Positions 1 through 11,011 of a stretch of 64,000 bases of DNA are shown here, piece after piece. Origin of the DNA: Symbiodinium microadriaticum (Eukaryota; Sar; Dinophyceae; Suessiales; Symbiodiniaceae); the NCBI GenBank assembly GCA_001939145.1, contig LSRX01000852.1, forward strand, positions 100,135-164,134, read 5' to 3'. Both the position numbers and the translations under genes were made by a program. Position 1 is the first letter of the stretch; each line of letters begins with the position of its first letter. The notes beneath the pieces were generated by a model, which ran no database searches, was not told the origin of the DNA, and saw only the letters and a list, made by a program, of their open reading frames with translations.

Positions 1-1456
1 TCCCAATCGTGAGAGGCCTTATGCGACTCGCCATGCCGCGATCACGTTTTGATTTGGGGGGCGTTGCTTCTGGTTTTGAGGCACACATTTTGAAACGGTC
101 TTCGGACCGAAGTGTGCGCCAACCGCTAGCAGGGAGATTGATTCTGTTGTTCTGGCGTCTATTTGGGTTTGTCATGCGCTTAGCTTGTGGACCGGATACG
201 AGGAGCCCAGGGCGAATACAGGAAACTGCGAGAATGACTTTCATTTGGTGATTTCCAAAAAGGCGAACCCTTGTCGGGGTGCTGGTGTGCGCTTCTTCGG
301 AGAGCTCTTTGTCCTTTGCGGCTCTCTGTGGCAGGCAGCCCCAAGCAACGGTCTGCCTGTCCACCACGGTCCATCCTGGGAGACTGGCCCCCCTTTGGCG
401 GAGACGGAGTCTCGCATGCAACCTGAGACCCTCCTCATCCCTTCCCCTGGTGCTAGGTTTCGTGAAGAGCTCCCTGCTCTCTGAGGTCTACCGCAAAAAG
501 ATCTGAGGGCAAGGTAGCTTCCAGTTTTCTCACCGTCGATCGGTGCGTGAGGACAGTTCTGTCATGTTCTGCCTGAGGCCAAGCTCACTCAAAACACAAC
601 TTGATTTGACAGCCTAACTCGGCAGCTACTTGTAAGTGAATGTAACTGTATTGGCAAAGATCTAAAGCGAAGGGTCCTGGACTCTTGCTTAACATTCTCC
701 ATATGTCTTTGCAGGAGTCTCACATGTCGTTTGCAAAGAGCTTTGCTTCAACTACAGCCGTCGTCGCATTAGTCGCTGCTTGAGACTTCAATGCTCGAAG
801 CAGCCTGTTTTTCTCACGCGATCGCTGTTGCATGCTCTTTATTGCTTACAGACGGCCTCGTTCCTCAGGCTTTGCATCTCTCCTGTACAGACCAAAGAAG
901 CTGTCCAAAAAGTGCAGCACTGCGGCGAGCAAGTGCAGCTTTCTTCATGATTCCGCTTGATGGAGGTGGTTGTTACTTGTCTCTAGTTTTGACGAGTGAC
1001 TAGTTGTGCTTGCATGTTGTCTCATGGGGCCCTTTCTAAGTCTAATCTAAGTCGTTGAGCCAGGATTGAAGAAGGCTAGGAAGAACTACAGGCATCTCAT
1101 CCTTTGCTGCTTCCTGATGTTCCAAGGTGTCACTGCCGGAAGCGTTTGAACCGCCGCCACGAACACCAGGCCACGTTCCAGCAAGTCGAGTGCGAGCAAG
1201 TGAAGCGACCCAAGACATGAGGTGATCGCTTAGTCCTTACGGCATCGAGCCCGGAGCACTCCCACTGTGGCCGCGCAGCATAAGCTTGCCGCCAAGGACA
1301 ATGTTCACTCACCAGAGCACATCCTGTCCAAACAGGCCGCTACCTTCCCATGCCATGCTAGACGGTACAGAAGTGTTTTTTTAGGAGCTAGACTTATGAG
1401 TGGAGGTCCCTGGAACCGTTGGGATAGTCTGAAAGAATTATTTCTGTGAGATTTGT
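1..1456. other. stretch with no recognisable gene
   Basis: Only short open frames in all six frames, none with a recognisable domain or sustained coding character. No clear repeat until about 1450, where GTGTGAG motifs begin. Confidence 0.5.
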
Positions 1457-3045
1457 GTGAGCGTGAGTGTGAGCGGAAGTGTGAGGTTGAGTGTGAGCGG
1501 GGATTGTGAGTGTGAGCGGAAGTGTGAGGCCGAGAAGAGAGGGGAGGGAGGGGAGGGGAAGGGGGATTCGTCTCGGTCCCGCTCACACTCCGCTCACACT
1601 TTTCTCACACTCCCGCTCACACTCCCGCTCACACCTCTGCTCACACTGTTCTGCTGTAAAACACAGCAAAAAGTGTGAGCGGAAGTGTGAGCGGGAGTGT
1701 GAGGGAGAGTGTGAGAGGCGGTGTGAGCAGAAGTGTGATGCCGAGAAGAGTCAGAGGGGAGAGAGGGGAGGGGAAGGGGGATTCGTCTCGGTCCCGCTCA
1801 CACTCCGCTCACACTTTTCTCACACTCCCGCTCACACTCCCGCTCACACCTCTGCTCACACTGTTCTGCTGTAAAACACAGCAAAAAGTGTGAGAAAAGT
1901 GTGAGCGGAAGTGTGAGCGGGAGTGTGAGCGGGAGTGTGAGGGAGAGTGTGAGAGGCGGTGTGAGCAGAAGTGTGATGCCGAGAAGAGTCAGAGGGGAGA
2001 GAGGGGAGGGGAAGGGGGATTCGTCTCGGTCCCGCTCACACTCCGCTCACACTTTTCTCACACTCCCGCTCACACTCCCGCTCACACCTCTGCTCACACT
2101 GTTCTGCTGTAAAACACAGCAAAAAGTGTGAGAAAAGTGTGAGCGGAAGTGTGAGCGGGAGTGTGAGCGGGAGTGTGAGGGAGAGTGTGAGAGGCGGTGT
2201 GAGCAGAAGTGTGATGCCGAGAAGAGTCAGAGGGGAGAGAGGGGAGGGGAAGGGGGATTCGTCTCGGTCCCGCTCACACTCCGCTCACACTTTTCTCACA
2301 CTCCCGCTCACACTCCCGCTCACACCTCTGCTCACACTGTTCTGCTGTAAAACACAGCAAAAAGTGTGAGAAAAGTGTGAGCGGAAGTGTGAGCGGGAGT
2401 GTGAGCGGGAGTGTGAGGGAGAGTGTGAGAGGCGGTGTGAGCAGAAGTGTGATGCCGAGAAGAGTCAGAGGGGAGAGAGGGGAGGGGAAGGGGGATTCGT
2501 CTCGGTCCCGCTCACACTCCGCTCACACTTTTCTCACACTCCCGCTCACACTCCCGCTCACACCTCTGCTCACACTGTTCTGCTGTAAAACACAGCAAAA
2601 AGTGTGAGAAAAGTGTGAGCGGAAGTGTGAGCGGGAGTGTGAGCGGGAGTGTGAGGGAGAGTGTGAGAGGCGGTGTGAGCAGAAGTGTGATGCCGAGAAG
2701 AGTCAGAGGGGAGAGAGGGGAGGGGAAGGGGGATTCGTCTCGGTCCCGCTCACACTCCGCTCACACTTTTCTCACACTCCCGCTCACACTCCCGCTCACA
2801 CCTCTGCTCACACTGTTCTGCTGTAAAACACAGCAAATAGTGTGAGAAAAGTGTGAGCGGAAGTGTGAGCGGGAGTGTGACGGAGAGGGATTCCAGAGTG
2901 TGAGCGGGACTGTGAGCGGGAGTGACACACTCCCGCTCAGCACTCAAGCTCACAGTTTTCTCACACTTCACGTTGGGGATGGTTCTTCATGCTCACACTT
3001 TCGCTCACACTTTCTCTCACACTCAAGCTCACACTTTTCTCACAA
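1457..3045. repeat. 238-bp tandem satellite with hairpin arms and G-rich core
   Basis: Copies start at about 1675 (226 bp), 1901, 2139, 2377 and 2615 (238 bp each), with degenerate partial copies on both sides to about 1457 and 3045. The complete copies are almost identical; the 2615 copy differs in its last part by AGCAAATAG for AGCAAAAAG. Each unit has a left half of repeated GTGTGAGCGGGA-like 12-mers, a purine-only core with four G runs (GGGG, GGGG, GGGG, GGGGG spaced by 5, 1 and 2 bases), and a right half of CCCGCTCACACT-like 12-mers that is the reverse complement of the left. The unit can therefore fold on itself, and the core fits the G-quadruplex consensus. Short open frames of 60-76 codons in each unit (SHSRSH- or SGSVSGSV-like) are by-products of the repeat and are not called as genes. 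Confidence 0.95.
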
Positions 3046-3193
3046 AATAATTATTTCCTTGATTCCAGAGCTTGCAAGGCATCTCCACTCATAAAGCTAG
3101 ACACGAATCCGAAGCTGCCTGCTCACACGGCACTGCCCTGCTTTTGCCCTCGAGCAGTCATCAGGCTCAGCCCTGGAAGCTTAGCTTGCTGCC

Positions 3194-5236
3194 ATGGAAG
3201 CTGCGTGCATGCCGCAAAGCTCACAGCAGAGCTCACAGCAAGAAGGCGGTGATGTGGACAGCGAGCTTTCACCAGCTTTGCCCGAATCCTTCCAGGAGGT
3301 GAGGAATGGGCGACTGGGATTCCGCCAGGTGGCTTGCTTGATTGGCCTTCTAGGGGCTGCACTCCTAGCTCTGGCCACAGTTCCTCTGAATCCGAGTGTT
3401 GGAGAAGTTGAGTCTTCCAACGATGTGTCGATGGAGGAGATGAGCTGGAACCCCCGAAACCTTGCAACGATTTCCTGTTCCGCAGTGACATGCGACATCT
3501 ATTCCACTCCGCTTGACCCGAATATCGAGTGTGAGGGACCCGCAACTTCTGCAGACTGCCTCGACAAGTGCTGCGGCAGCATCGCATGCGATGCCATTCC
3601 AGGCTTCAGCTGCATGGCGACTCTAGGCCCTACATTTCTCACAAGACAGATCTCGTATTTCAGGTCGGGACAAACAAGCAAGACATGCAAAGGCCAAGCT
3701 CAGTGTGAGGACACCTGTTGTCAGGGTCGGTGCGCCGACACATCCTGTCCAGCAGCCACGACGTGCAAGAGGCCCTTTCCACCAGAGCGTTGCACCCCAT
3801 CCACGTGTCAGGAACAGTGCTGCTACGGAATGGCCTCTGACGACTACTGCGGCAACGGTCTCACCGCATGGACCATGGCATGTAAGTCGTGTCAAACCCT
3901 AACCGAGTACTGCGAGGTCAAGCTAGGCCTGGACTTTGAGACCACGCCTACCGAAGTGTGGAACCACCGGGCATTCGAGAGGGTGATGAATAATCTCGTG
4001 GAGCCAGGTTGTGAGGCGAAGGAAACTCCACGGTGCGAAGACTTGCTGAAGTTCGGCATCAAGTCTGTCTTCCCTTGGCACAACAGTGGAGAGGCTGTTT
4101 CCGTGAATGGCATTGATGTCATTGCTGGTGGCACCCGGGCGGTCAGTGGGGGAGATGACAAGTTGGTCTTCATCTGGAGGATAGCAGATGGAAAGATGCT
4201 CCGGAACTATTCCGCCCACTACTCGCCAGTCCAAACGATCAGCACCTTCAACGATGCCACTTTCTTCTGTGCCGCCAGCGAGACCGAGGCCATTGTCTGG
4301 CGCTCTTCTGGCCCCGAGGACTCGGGTGTGCTCTCCATGGAGTACACCACCGGGGACGACACGGTCCCGACCACCTCCTGCGTGGGCATCAACACATGGG
4401 AGACGGCCATTGTGGGTCAGGGTGACAGCTTTACAGTGATTTGGCACTGGAAGGCGAGCAAAACCCTGTCAGTGCCCACCAACCCGAAAGATCAGTGGAA
4501 GTGGCAGATTGACAAAGATGCCGGCTTTGTCCGCTGGCCAGATCAGTTCAAAGGCCACGACAGCGAGTGGCAAGTGGCGTTCACGGAGTGGAGGAAGAAC
4601 CTCTTTGGATTGAACTCGCGCCGCCTGAGCAACACATCTGAGGATGTGAAGGGGCGCAGACTTCGCCCGGCCGACAGGACTGCCCCGTGGACGAATTGGT
4701 TCACCAACACGCGTTGGGGCGACGTCCCTGTCTACTACTACCAGCCGGACAATTGGGGGCCTGTGACCAGCATTGCAGCGATTCCGTTTGACACCCTGTA
4801 CGCTGTAGGGTATGGACGCGGAAGTATTCGTGTCTGGATTACTTACAACGGCTTCCTGAAGAGTTTGATCCCACAAGCCCACGATGGAGCAGTGAATGCC
4901 CTGGTGTCAGCGCCCGCCGGAAACACTTTGTACTCTGGTGGGGAAGATGGCATGATCCGAATGTGGGATGTCTTCAATGGCAAACACCTGGGAGACCTGT
5001 ACGCGGTGAATGCCGGGCCGGTGCGGTCCTTGGCTGTGATCCCAGGTGGTAACAACATTTATTCAGGTCATGCAGGGGGACTTCTACTGTTGTGGATCCC
5101 TGGCCTGAAAAAGTTGTGGTGCCACTTGGACACGAAGGCTGGCTCGGTGAATGCGCTTCAAGTGAATCCGGGCGTGGTTGGCCAGGTCCTTGTGGCCCTA
5201 GAGGCAGGCGAAGCTCGTGTCTACGAAATGAGATGA
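3194..5236 (+). CDS. membrane-anchored Cys-rich WD40 repeat protein
   Basis: 680 codons without interruption. The ATG is in a strong context (GCCATGG), and no earlier in-frame start lies past the satellite. Residues 1-43 are polar. Residues about 44-63 (VACLIGLLGAALLALATV) form one hydrophobic segment, so the protein is likely a type II membrane or signal-anchored protein. Residues about 95-235 hold three to four related Cys-rich units, each ending in a CC pair (DKCCG, DTCCQ, EQCCY). From about residue 275 a beta-propeller follows: clear WD40 blades include SGGDDKLVFIWRIADGKML, VGYGRGSIRVWITYNG and YSGGEDGMIRMWDVFNGKHL. WD40 propellers are binding scaffolds; no catalytic residues are seen. 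A partner or pathway cannot be inferred. The intact frame suggests an intronless or retroposed gene, though a short in-frame intron near 3630-3660 (acceptor-like TTTCAG|G) is possible. I found no relict spliced leader in the 130 bases between the satellite and the ATG. Confidence 0.85.
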   Translation: MEAACMPQSSQQSSQQEGGDVDSELSPALPESFQEVRNGRLGFRQVACLIGLLGAALLALATVPLNPSVGEVESSNDVSMEEMSWNPRNLATISCSAVTCDIYSTPLDPNIECEGPATSADCLDKCCGSIACDAIPGFSCMATLGPTFLTRQISYFRSGQTSKTCKGQAQCEDTCCQGRCADTSCPAATTCKRPFPPERCTPSTCQEQCCYGMASDDYCGNGLTAWTMACKSCQTLTEYCEVKLGLDFETTPTEVWNHRAFERVMNNLVEPGCEAKETPRCEDLLKFGIKSVFPWHNSGEAVSVNGIDVIAGGTRAVSGGDDKLVFIWRIADGKMLRNYSAHYSPVQTISTFNDATFFCAASETEAIVWRSSGPEDSGVLSMEYTTGDDTVPTTSCVGINTWETAIVGQGDSFTVIWHWKASKTLSVPTNPKDQWKWQIDKDAGFVRWPDQFKGHDSEWQVAFTEWRKNLFGLNSRRLSNTSEDVKGRRLRPADRTAPWTNWFTNTRWGDVPVYYYQPDNWGPVTSIAAIPFDTLYAVGYGRGSIRVWITYNGFLKSLIPQAHDGAVNALVSAPAGNTLYSGGEDGMIRMWDVFNGKHLGDLYAVNAGPVRSLAVIPGGNNIYSGHAGGLLLLWIPGLKKLWCHLDTKAGSVNALQVNPGVVGQVLVALEAGEARVYEMR

Positions 5237-5996
5237 GGGCCAAGGAGTTCTCGATATGTTTCACCAAAACGCTCCTGAACAGCGAAGTGTAGTAGTGAAC
5301 TGGATGCGAACTTTATAGTGCCAGAAGAGTGAGAAACAAGGAAGGTTCACGCGAGAGTCGTCAATGGATGCGTGCCCGCCTGCAGTTGTCGTGATCCTCG
5401 ACAGTCAAACGGCTCCGCAGCAGCTGAAGCTCCGAAGACACCTTTCCGGGTGTTAGTTTGCGCTGCAGATGCTACGGCGCCCCGATGCCTTGCAGTTTCT
5501 CTGTTTTTCGCTTGGGCTGTCGGTAGAGGCGCACGAGAAACCTCTGTGGAAGAACGGGCATTACCCCTATGAGGACAGCGAGTGCTTGTTGACCGCTGCA
5601 AACAGGGATGGGGTTGGCCGGCTGGCAAACCTGTGGTTCTAACATGGCGTCCTTGGTGAAGTGTAAAGTCATGGCTGCTTGTACTAGCATGTATGGGTTA
5701 CTCTGCTAGACTAAAATCCAGAATTGGCAGCACGAGCACGTCCTGCGAGTACATGCAGGACCTGATCTCAGAAACAGTGGCATACTGCTACACTTCGATC
5801 GTTCGGAATTCCAGCTGTTGTCTCGACAGCCTTTATGCTCCCGGTGTTCGGAAGACGGTCGTGCGGCGCGTTGGAGTTGGCTGGTGGTGCGGCAAGTCAT
5901 GTTACGACGACAAGAAGGGCTATCGTGGAGTTTTCCGTCTGCATTTCAACTCATGCCACTTTCTATGCTCGGTCAGCTTCTTGAGCCATAGCCGAG
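5237..5996. other. intergenic stretch, no gene seen
   Basis: No convincing exon. It may hold the promoter region and a first exon of the hydrolase gene that follows, but nothing can be assigned. Confidence 0.4.
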
Positions 5997-6767
5997 GATG
6001 ACTTGGTTTGGGTCCCCGAAGGCGCTACTTGTGAATCCCCGCGGCTGCTCTGGATTCATGGGGGTAGCTGGGAGTATGGGAGCCCTGATACCTATTCCTA
6101 TGGCCAGCTGGCCTCCAAGCTGGCTGGGCTTTCTGGCGCCGTCGTGATGGTACCCGACTTTCCCCTTGCGCCTGCCGGGACCTATCAGGTCGTGCTCGGC
6201 GCTTGCCTTGATGCTCTGCGTTGGCTGGCGGAAGCCCCGTTGGGAGACCTGCACTGCCCGCCGGGAGTGGCGCCACTTCTGGTCGGGGGTGACTCAGCGG
6301 GCGGTGGGACGGCACTGTCCCTGAGCCTAGCCTCGAAACTGGCAGGAAACAGCGAAGTGATAGGATCGAGATTGTCCGGAGTTTCCCGCTTGAAAAGCCC
6401 AAGGACTCTGAAGTTGAAGGAGAGCGGCGGGTGGAGCCCGAAGGGCATCCGGGAGTCTCGACCGGAGGAGCTTCCTGGAGGTCAGATCTTGGCAGGCGCT
6501 GTGTTCTTCAGTCCGTGGACAAACCTCAAGTGTGACACGCCGGATTACTATTATAATGCTTTCGCCAAGATTGTGGACAAGAAGGCCTTCAAAGACCCTG
6601 ACTCCGGGGTGGCATATGTGGGCGATCTGATGTTTCGAGGTCATCCGCAGGAAAACTTGGATGAGTTCACGGTGAATGCCAAGAGCTTCCAAGATCATTT
6701 ATGGATTGCCCTGCTTGCCCAAGCAGTGTGTTTGACATCATTAGAGCATGGGTATGCTTCGATGTAA
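5997..6767 (+). CDS. alpha/beta hydrolase (HSL/esterase family), partial
   Basis: The open frame begins after an in-frame stop at 5988-5990. An acceptor-like AG|GATGAC at 5995-5997 suggests this is an internal or second exon. The protein shows the two hallmarks of alpha/beta hydrolase fold 3 (hormone-sensitive-lipase-like) enzymes: the oxyanion-hole HGG (6057-6065, LLWIHGGSW) and the nucleophile elbow GDSAGG (6288-6305), with the catalytic Ser. Between them lies the typical VVMVPDFPLAPAGTYQ stretch (usual form YRLAPE). The conserved part runs to about 6690 (ENLDEFTVNAKSF); the remaining codons to the stop at 6767 are probably intron. The exons expected to carry the catalytic Asp and His were not found downstream, so the gene is either split by longer introns or broken. 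Likely substrates are short-chain esters, but specificity cannot be read from the sequence. Confidence 0.75.
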   Translation, partial: DDLVWVPEGATCESPRLLWIHGGSWEYGSPDTYSYGQLASKLAGLSGAVVMVPDFPLAPAGTYQVVLGACLDALRWLAEAPLGDLHCPPGVAPLLVGGDSAGGGTALSLSLASKLAGNSEVIGSRLSGVSRLKSPRTLKLKESGGWSPKGIRESRPEELPGGQILAGAVFFSPWTNLKCDTPDYYYNAFAKIVDKKAFKDPDSGVAYVGDLMFRGHPQENLDEFTVNAKSFQDHLWIALLAQAVCLTSLEHGYASM

Positions 6768-9344
6768 GGCCCACAGGTCAGACATGCGCACACACGCTCG
6801 CTTGCACTTCCGAGCACTGGCAAGCTCCCCCGTGTCTCTGTGTGTGTGTGTGCACATGTTGTACACCACCGTACATCCACGTGTGATCCACGCATTCATC
6901 GCTGAGTACAGGCTGTGCGCCTCACGGGTGTTCACGGGGATTTTAGTGTGTCGCCAACATGCACTCCCACTGTCCAAGTGCGACAGCGATGAAGCCAAAG
7001 GAGCTCAAAATAAGGCGTGTGCTGGATTTTAGTTTCGCTTTTGAAGAGGCGAAGGTGTAGTCATACTCCTACGGACAGCAGGAGATCGGATTAGTTGAAT
7101 ACGTTCTAGACCGGGAAACCGTGTCGAAGCACAAGGTGCTAATAACTTCGGTTGAGACGGGCGCATCTCGAAACGCGTATTCGTCGATGAACTGCAGCCT
7201 CGAGTGAGGATCCCCCTATCGCGCAAAAAAGGGCGACATGAAATCTCCTGTCCATGATGTTGCTCTGGGTGTTGGGTGCCCCTCCCCCTTAAACATCTTC
7301 CGACGCCCTGGAACCCCCCCCGCCTCCCGGCTGGCTAGAGCTTGGGGTGGGTCCGGCGCGGTACCTAGAACTGTTTCAGAATTTGAGCCGATTGACCTTT
7401 GAGAGCCCTACAGCTCTGCGACAAATCTACGCAGAAAAGGCATATTCAACAAATCAATGCTCCACCTCGGCTGAAAGTACAGGAAACAACTAACCTCGCT
7501 TTAAGATCAGAACACACACACGCACACACAAACCTAGGATAAGTCAAGGCAACATGGCAAGGAGAAGCTCGTGTCTTGAATCAGTGCCACACAGTCCACA
7601 TTCCACCTGAACTGATTTGCACCCATGTCGGTTTGTTGTGCACCGCTGACATGTAGGCATGTTTGCTAGGGGCTCTGAACATTCACGTTGGTCGTTGCTC
7701 GCAAGGTGCTAGTGGTAGATGGGGCTCGGACTTGAGGCTATGTGGGCGGTGATGACAGCTTGCTGACAGATCCCCTGGCCTCCCCTTTCTTTGCATCAGT
7801 GGATGAGCTTGGAGGTGGATATCTCCTTGATTTGCCGACTTGTAGCCCTGGCATCTGAGCTCCTTCCCTGAGGTGGAGGCATTCCGCCCCTTTTGTTTGC
7901 AGTTGGCGGCTCTGAGTCCATCCTTGGTGACAGCATGATCCTAGCCCAGAAGGCGGCCTTCTACGGGACCAGCACCCGGACAGCAATCTGTCACATCCCG
8001 AATCTCTGTCTGTGTCTGGTGAGGGTCCACTGAATCCGAGGCGTTCATGTGGATGTCCACGTCGGTATGTGGCACGACTTTCCTATGTACTCTGAAGGTT
8101 GTGGCAGTGGGGTGCCCTTGTGGCAGGCACCTGTGTTGCAATGGCTGAGTTGAGTTTTGGGCAGTTTGGTGCCATAAGCCATACGATGTGTGTCTGCTTT
8201 GCAGGCAGCTCGCGCGCTCAATCGAGTCTTAGCTTGACTCTGCTACTTCTTATGCATCCCGAAATCAATGCAACCGGGTCTACCTGATACAGTACCAGGA
8301 ACGGCAGCATTCATCAAGTATGTTGCTGCCGCGAAGCAGACTGCGACACGACTGGGCTTGATCTGGCCACCTACGAAGTCCATTCCTGGCACGCCGCACA
8401 CCAGGCAGGGCTACGTTCAAACTCATGCATCTAATACTTGAGTTGATGATATTTACACATTGGCTTCATTCATAGGTCATAGAACCCGTGCAGCAGCTCC
8501 CGGTGTGCGCGTTGCAGGTATATCTATGACACTACGAGGCCTGGAGCCGCCAGGCCGGGGTGCTGTCTTGAAGCGACACAAGCCGACCGGCATGAGCTCC
8601 GCGAAGCCTGAGTTCATGCTCGTGCCTGCCTGTCCCCTTACTTGTTTCTGGAATGTCCTCTCCCGACGAACAGAGCTTTCTTCTAATCACAAGTGTTTGT
8701 GCACTGCGATGACCTTGACTTGCTCACACTCCGGTGTCACCGGTGCGTTTTCCCGGGATGCTCGCAGGCAAGGCCTTCTGTAAGAGTTGTCAAGTTGTGT
8801 TTTGTTCACGACGAGTGCCCAGGTGGTTTCCAAAGGAGCTGGTGGATGAAGCAACAGCCCCGCTATCTTTCGCAGATGGGTTCCCCGAGATGGGGCTCCT
8901 TGGATCCACTTGGCTGCAAGTTCCATCGATCAGCGAGTCATATTACGTCTAAGGCCGTCTGGCAAGGCACTACTCGTAGCACCTGATCGTGGGGCATATG
9001 CCCTGCTTGCCTCCATCGGGCTTTTTGGAACTCTGATTTCCCTCTTGGTCTACGGCATTTGCGCCAGATTTACAAGTTCGAAAAGAGAGTCTCATTCCTT
9101 CCTGTCGGCTCCTTTAGTCGAGCCTTGACTTCGGGCGCTTCGCCTGCTTTTCCTGCGGCTGCGTTGCTCCAAATCGAGCGTTGACAGCCTGATGGGCATG
9201 AGGTGTACAGTGTGTCGCAGCGTGAGAGAATCGCGCAAGGGGATGCCGTGGGAGGAATCCAGCACCCGAGAATCCTGGAGAAGTCTGTCCGCCAAAGCCT
9301 AGCGGATGCGATGTCGGGGGGAAAAAGCCGCCTCCGACTGCTTC
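6768..9344. other. stretch with no assignable gene
   Basis: Contains a short GT microsatellite (about 6838-6852) and CA-rich DNA near 7510-7530. Frames at 8734-8952 and 8910-9128 are open and slightly hydrophobic, but no family is recognised. Missing 3' exons of the hydrolase could lie here. Confidence 0.35.
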
Positions 9345-9443
9345 AGAGATGAGCTTTTCATCATTCAGCACGGCTACTGGCTGCTTTACGATGAGAGAGT
9401 TCTAGAAGAGTCAGAGCCCTTGGCAGGGGTCAGGCCCACCCGA
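9345..9443 (+). CDS. possible cyclic-nucleotide-binding domain exon
   Basis: After an acceptor-like CTTCAG the frame reads RDELFIIQHGYWLLYDERVL followed by EESEPLAGV. This resembles the middle beta-roll of cNMP-binding domains (pattern D.LFII..G.v.v......l..L..G). A GC donor candidate (TCAG|GC) follows. There is no phosphate-binding cassette in this piece, and the flanking exons were not found. A chance match is possible. Confidence 0.3.
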
Positions 9444-10910
9444 AGGGGAGCTGGACTCCATGATCAGTGCCTTGGCAAGAGTTGGTGTTTATGTTGCTAG
9501 TGCACGTACAGGTTTGTTCAGCGCCTGCAGCCAAGGAAGAGCATTTTTGTGGTGCGGCCGCCTTTTTTCTTGCCGGGCGAAGCTTGTGCGCCGCACCTGC
9601 TCTGAATGGCCAGGTTCATGACAGATCTTCTTGTGGATCACAGCCGCTTCACCAACGGAAAATTCGATGGTGGTGCGGATCCAAGCCCGAAAATCGAGGT
9701 TCTGTTAATACCGACCGTCGTCTCAGAATCTTCTGAATTCTTTCCCCTGTCTCACTTCCCATAGCATCTTGGGACATCAGGATTTGATCAAGCTGGATTT
9801 TTAGCAAAGTGCGGCGACCTTGGGCTTAGGCAAAGTGCCTCGTGTGTATCCGCGAGCCTCTTGTGCCAAAGGCTCTGAAACGGAGCGCCCCTTTCTGAAA
9901 GAACTGACCTCGACCCAGATGTGGGCCAGTTGGATAAGCACGGAGCTCGGGTTCCGCGCAGAGCGCAGAAGGTGCCGAGATTGGCGTTCCTGCTCTGCAG
10001 GCCGTCGGTTGTTATCGGGCGAGGATTCGAAGGATATTGTTCTGTTCGACGAAGTCATCGTCGGCGGCTTAAACAATGGAATCAGTTGCAGAGACCTGCC
10101 TCACCTCGCGCGAGGCACAAAAACTGAACCGGAAAACGTTCATGTTCAGCAAGACAGTCGCTCTCTTAGTTCCAATCCCTGGGTGAAGCTCGGCTTGCTT
10201 GTGGCTCTTGCTGTCCATTTCTTTCTTCGTGAGGCAACGCCTTTCCTGAGCTTGGACTTCTCCGAAAAAGGATCGCTAGCTGGGGCAGTCTCTCGCCAAT
10301 GTGTTCCGCTGGTTGCAACGAAGGCCACTACCGTGAAGTTCGTGTTCCGGACCCTCCAAGAGGAAGTGTCTGCATCTAAGACGAACAATGCCGAAATGTA
10401 AGCCAGCATCAATGAGCTGAGGTGGCAGAGCCCGAAGACGATCGAACGAGCCGAGGCGGATGCGATGTGTTCACAGCTTCCAAGATGTCTTCAAGTTTCA
10501 AGGCCACAGATGAAGATACTAGTAGAGCAGTCGAGAATGCAGCAACTGCAGACCATATCCGCCTGAGTTACAAGCACAAGACTGGAATAGCATTCCAGCA
10601 CTACCTATCAGTAGGGGCAGTTGCAGAAGATGATGCGAGTAGAGACAGTGAAGCAATGTATCGCAGAGCTGAGCACAGGCGCCGTCTGGCAGTTGGATGA
10701 GCCAGTATCTCAGGCATGAAGTCTTGCGGCAGTTTCCGACATAAAGATGTCAGTCTTGTGTGACGAAGCAGAAGACAACACAACATGTGCCAGATAATGC
10801 CTATGCCTATGCAAGGCATGTATGCATGTAGGGTGCATGGGTGTCAATGGACGTATGGATGAATGGATGCATGCAGGTACACACACACACAAACTGACAA
10901 CGTAGACGGG
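9444..10910. other. stretch with an unassigned open frame
   Basis: The frame 9820-10401 (+) is open for 193 codons and has one hydrophobic segment (LGLLVALAVHFFL at about residue 125), but no family is recognised. It could be chance. Nothing else is supported. Confidence 0.25.
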
Positions 10911-11011
10911 CAGATAGGGAGGTAGCTAGGGAGGTGCCTCCCTAGGCAGAAAATTAGGTAGATAGGTAGGTTAACAGGTAGGTAGATGGGTAGGCAGGTA
11001 GGTGGATAGAT
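10911..11011. repeat. imperfect (GGTA)n microsatellite
   Basis: About 100 bases of GGTAG/GATAG tetranucleotide steps with interruptions. Confidence 0.85.

Noticed and set aside
1675..2852. Possible CRISPR array
   Set aside because: Units are 238 bp, nearly identical throughout without variable spacers, and the context is eukaryotic.
1506..2971. Repeated 60-122 codon frames with SGSVSGSV or SHSRSH patterns
   Set aside because: They recur with the 238-bp satellite on both strands and in several frames. They are explained by the 12-mer repeat, not by a protein.
3123..3587. Minus-strand frame opposite the WD40 gene start
   Set aside because: Shadow of the coding strand; no domain.
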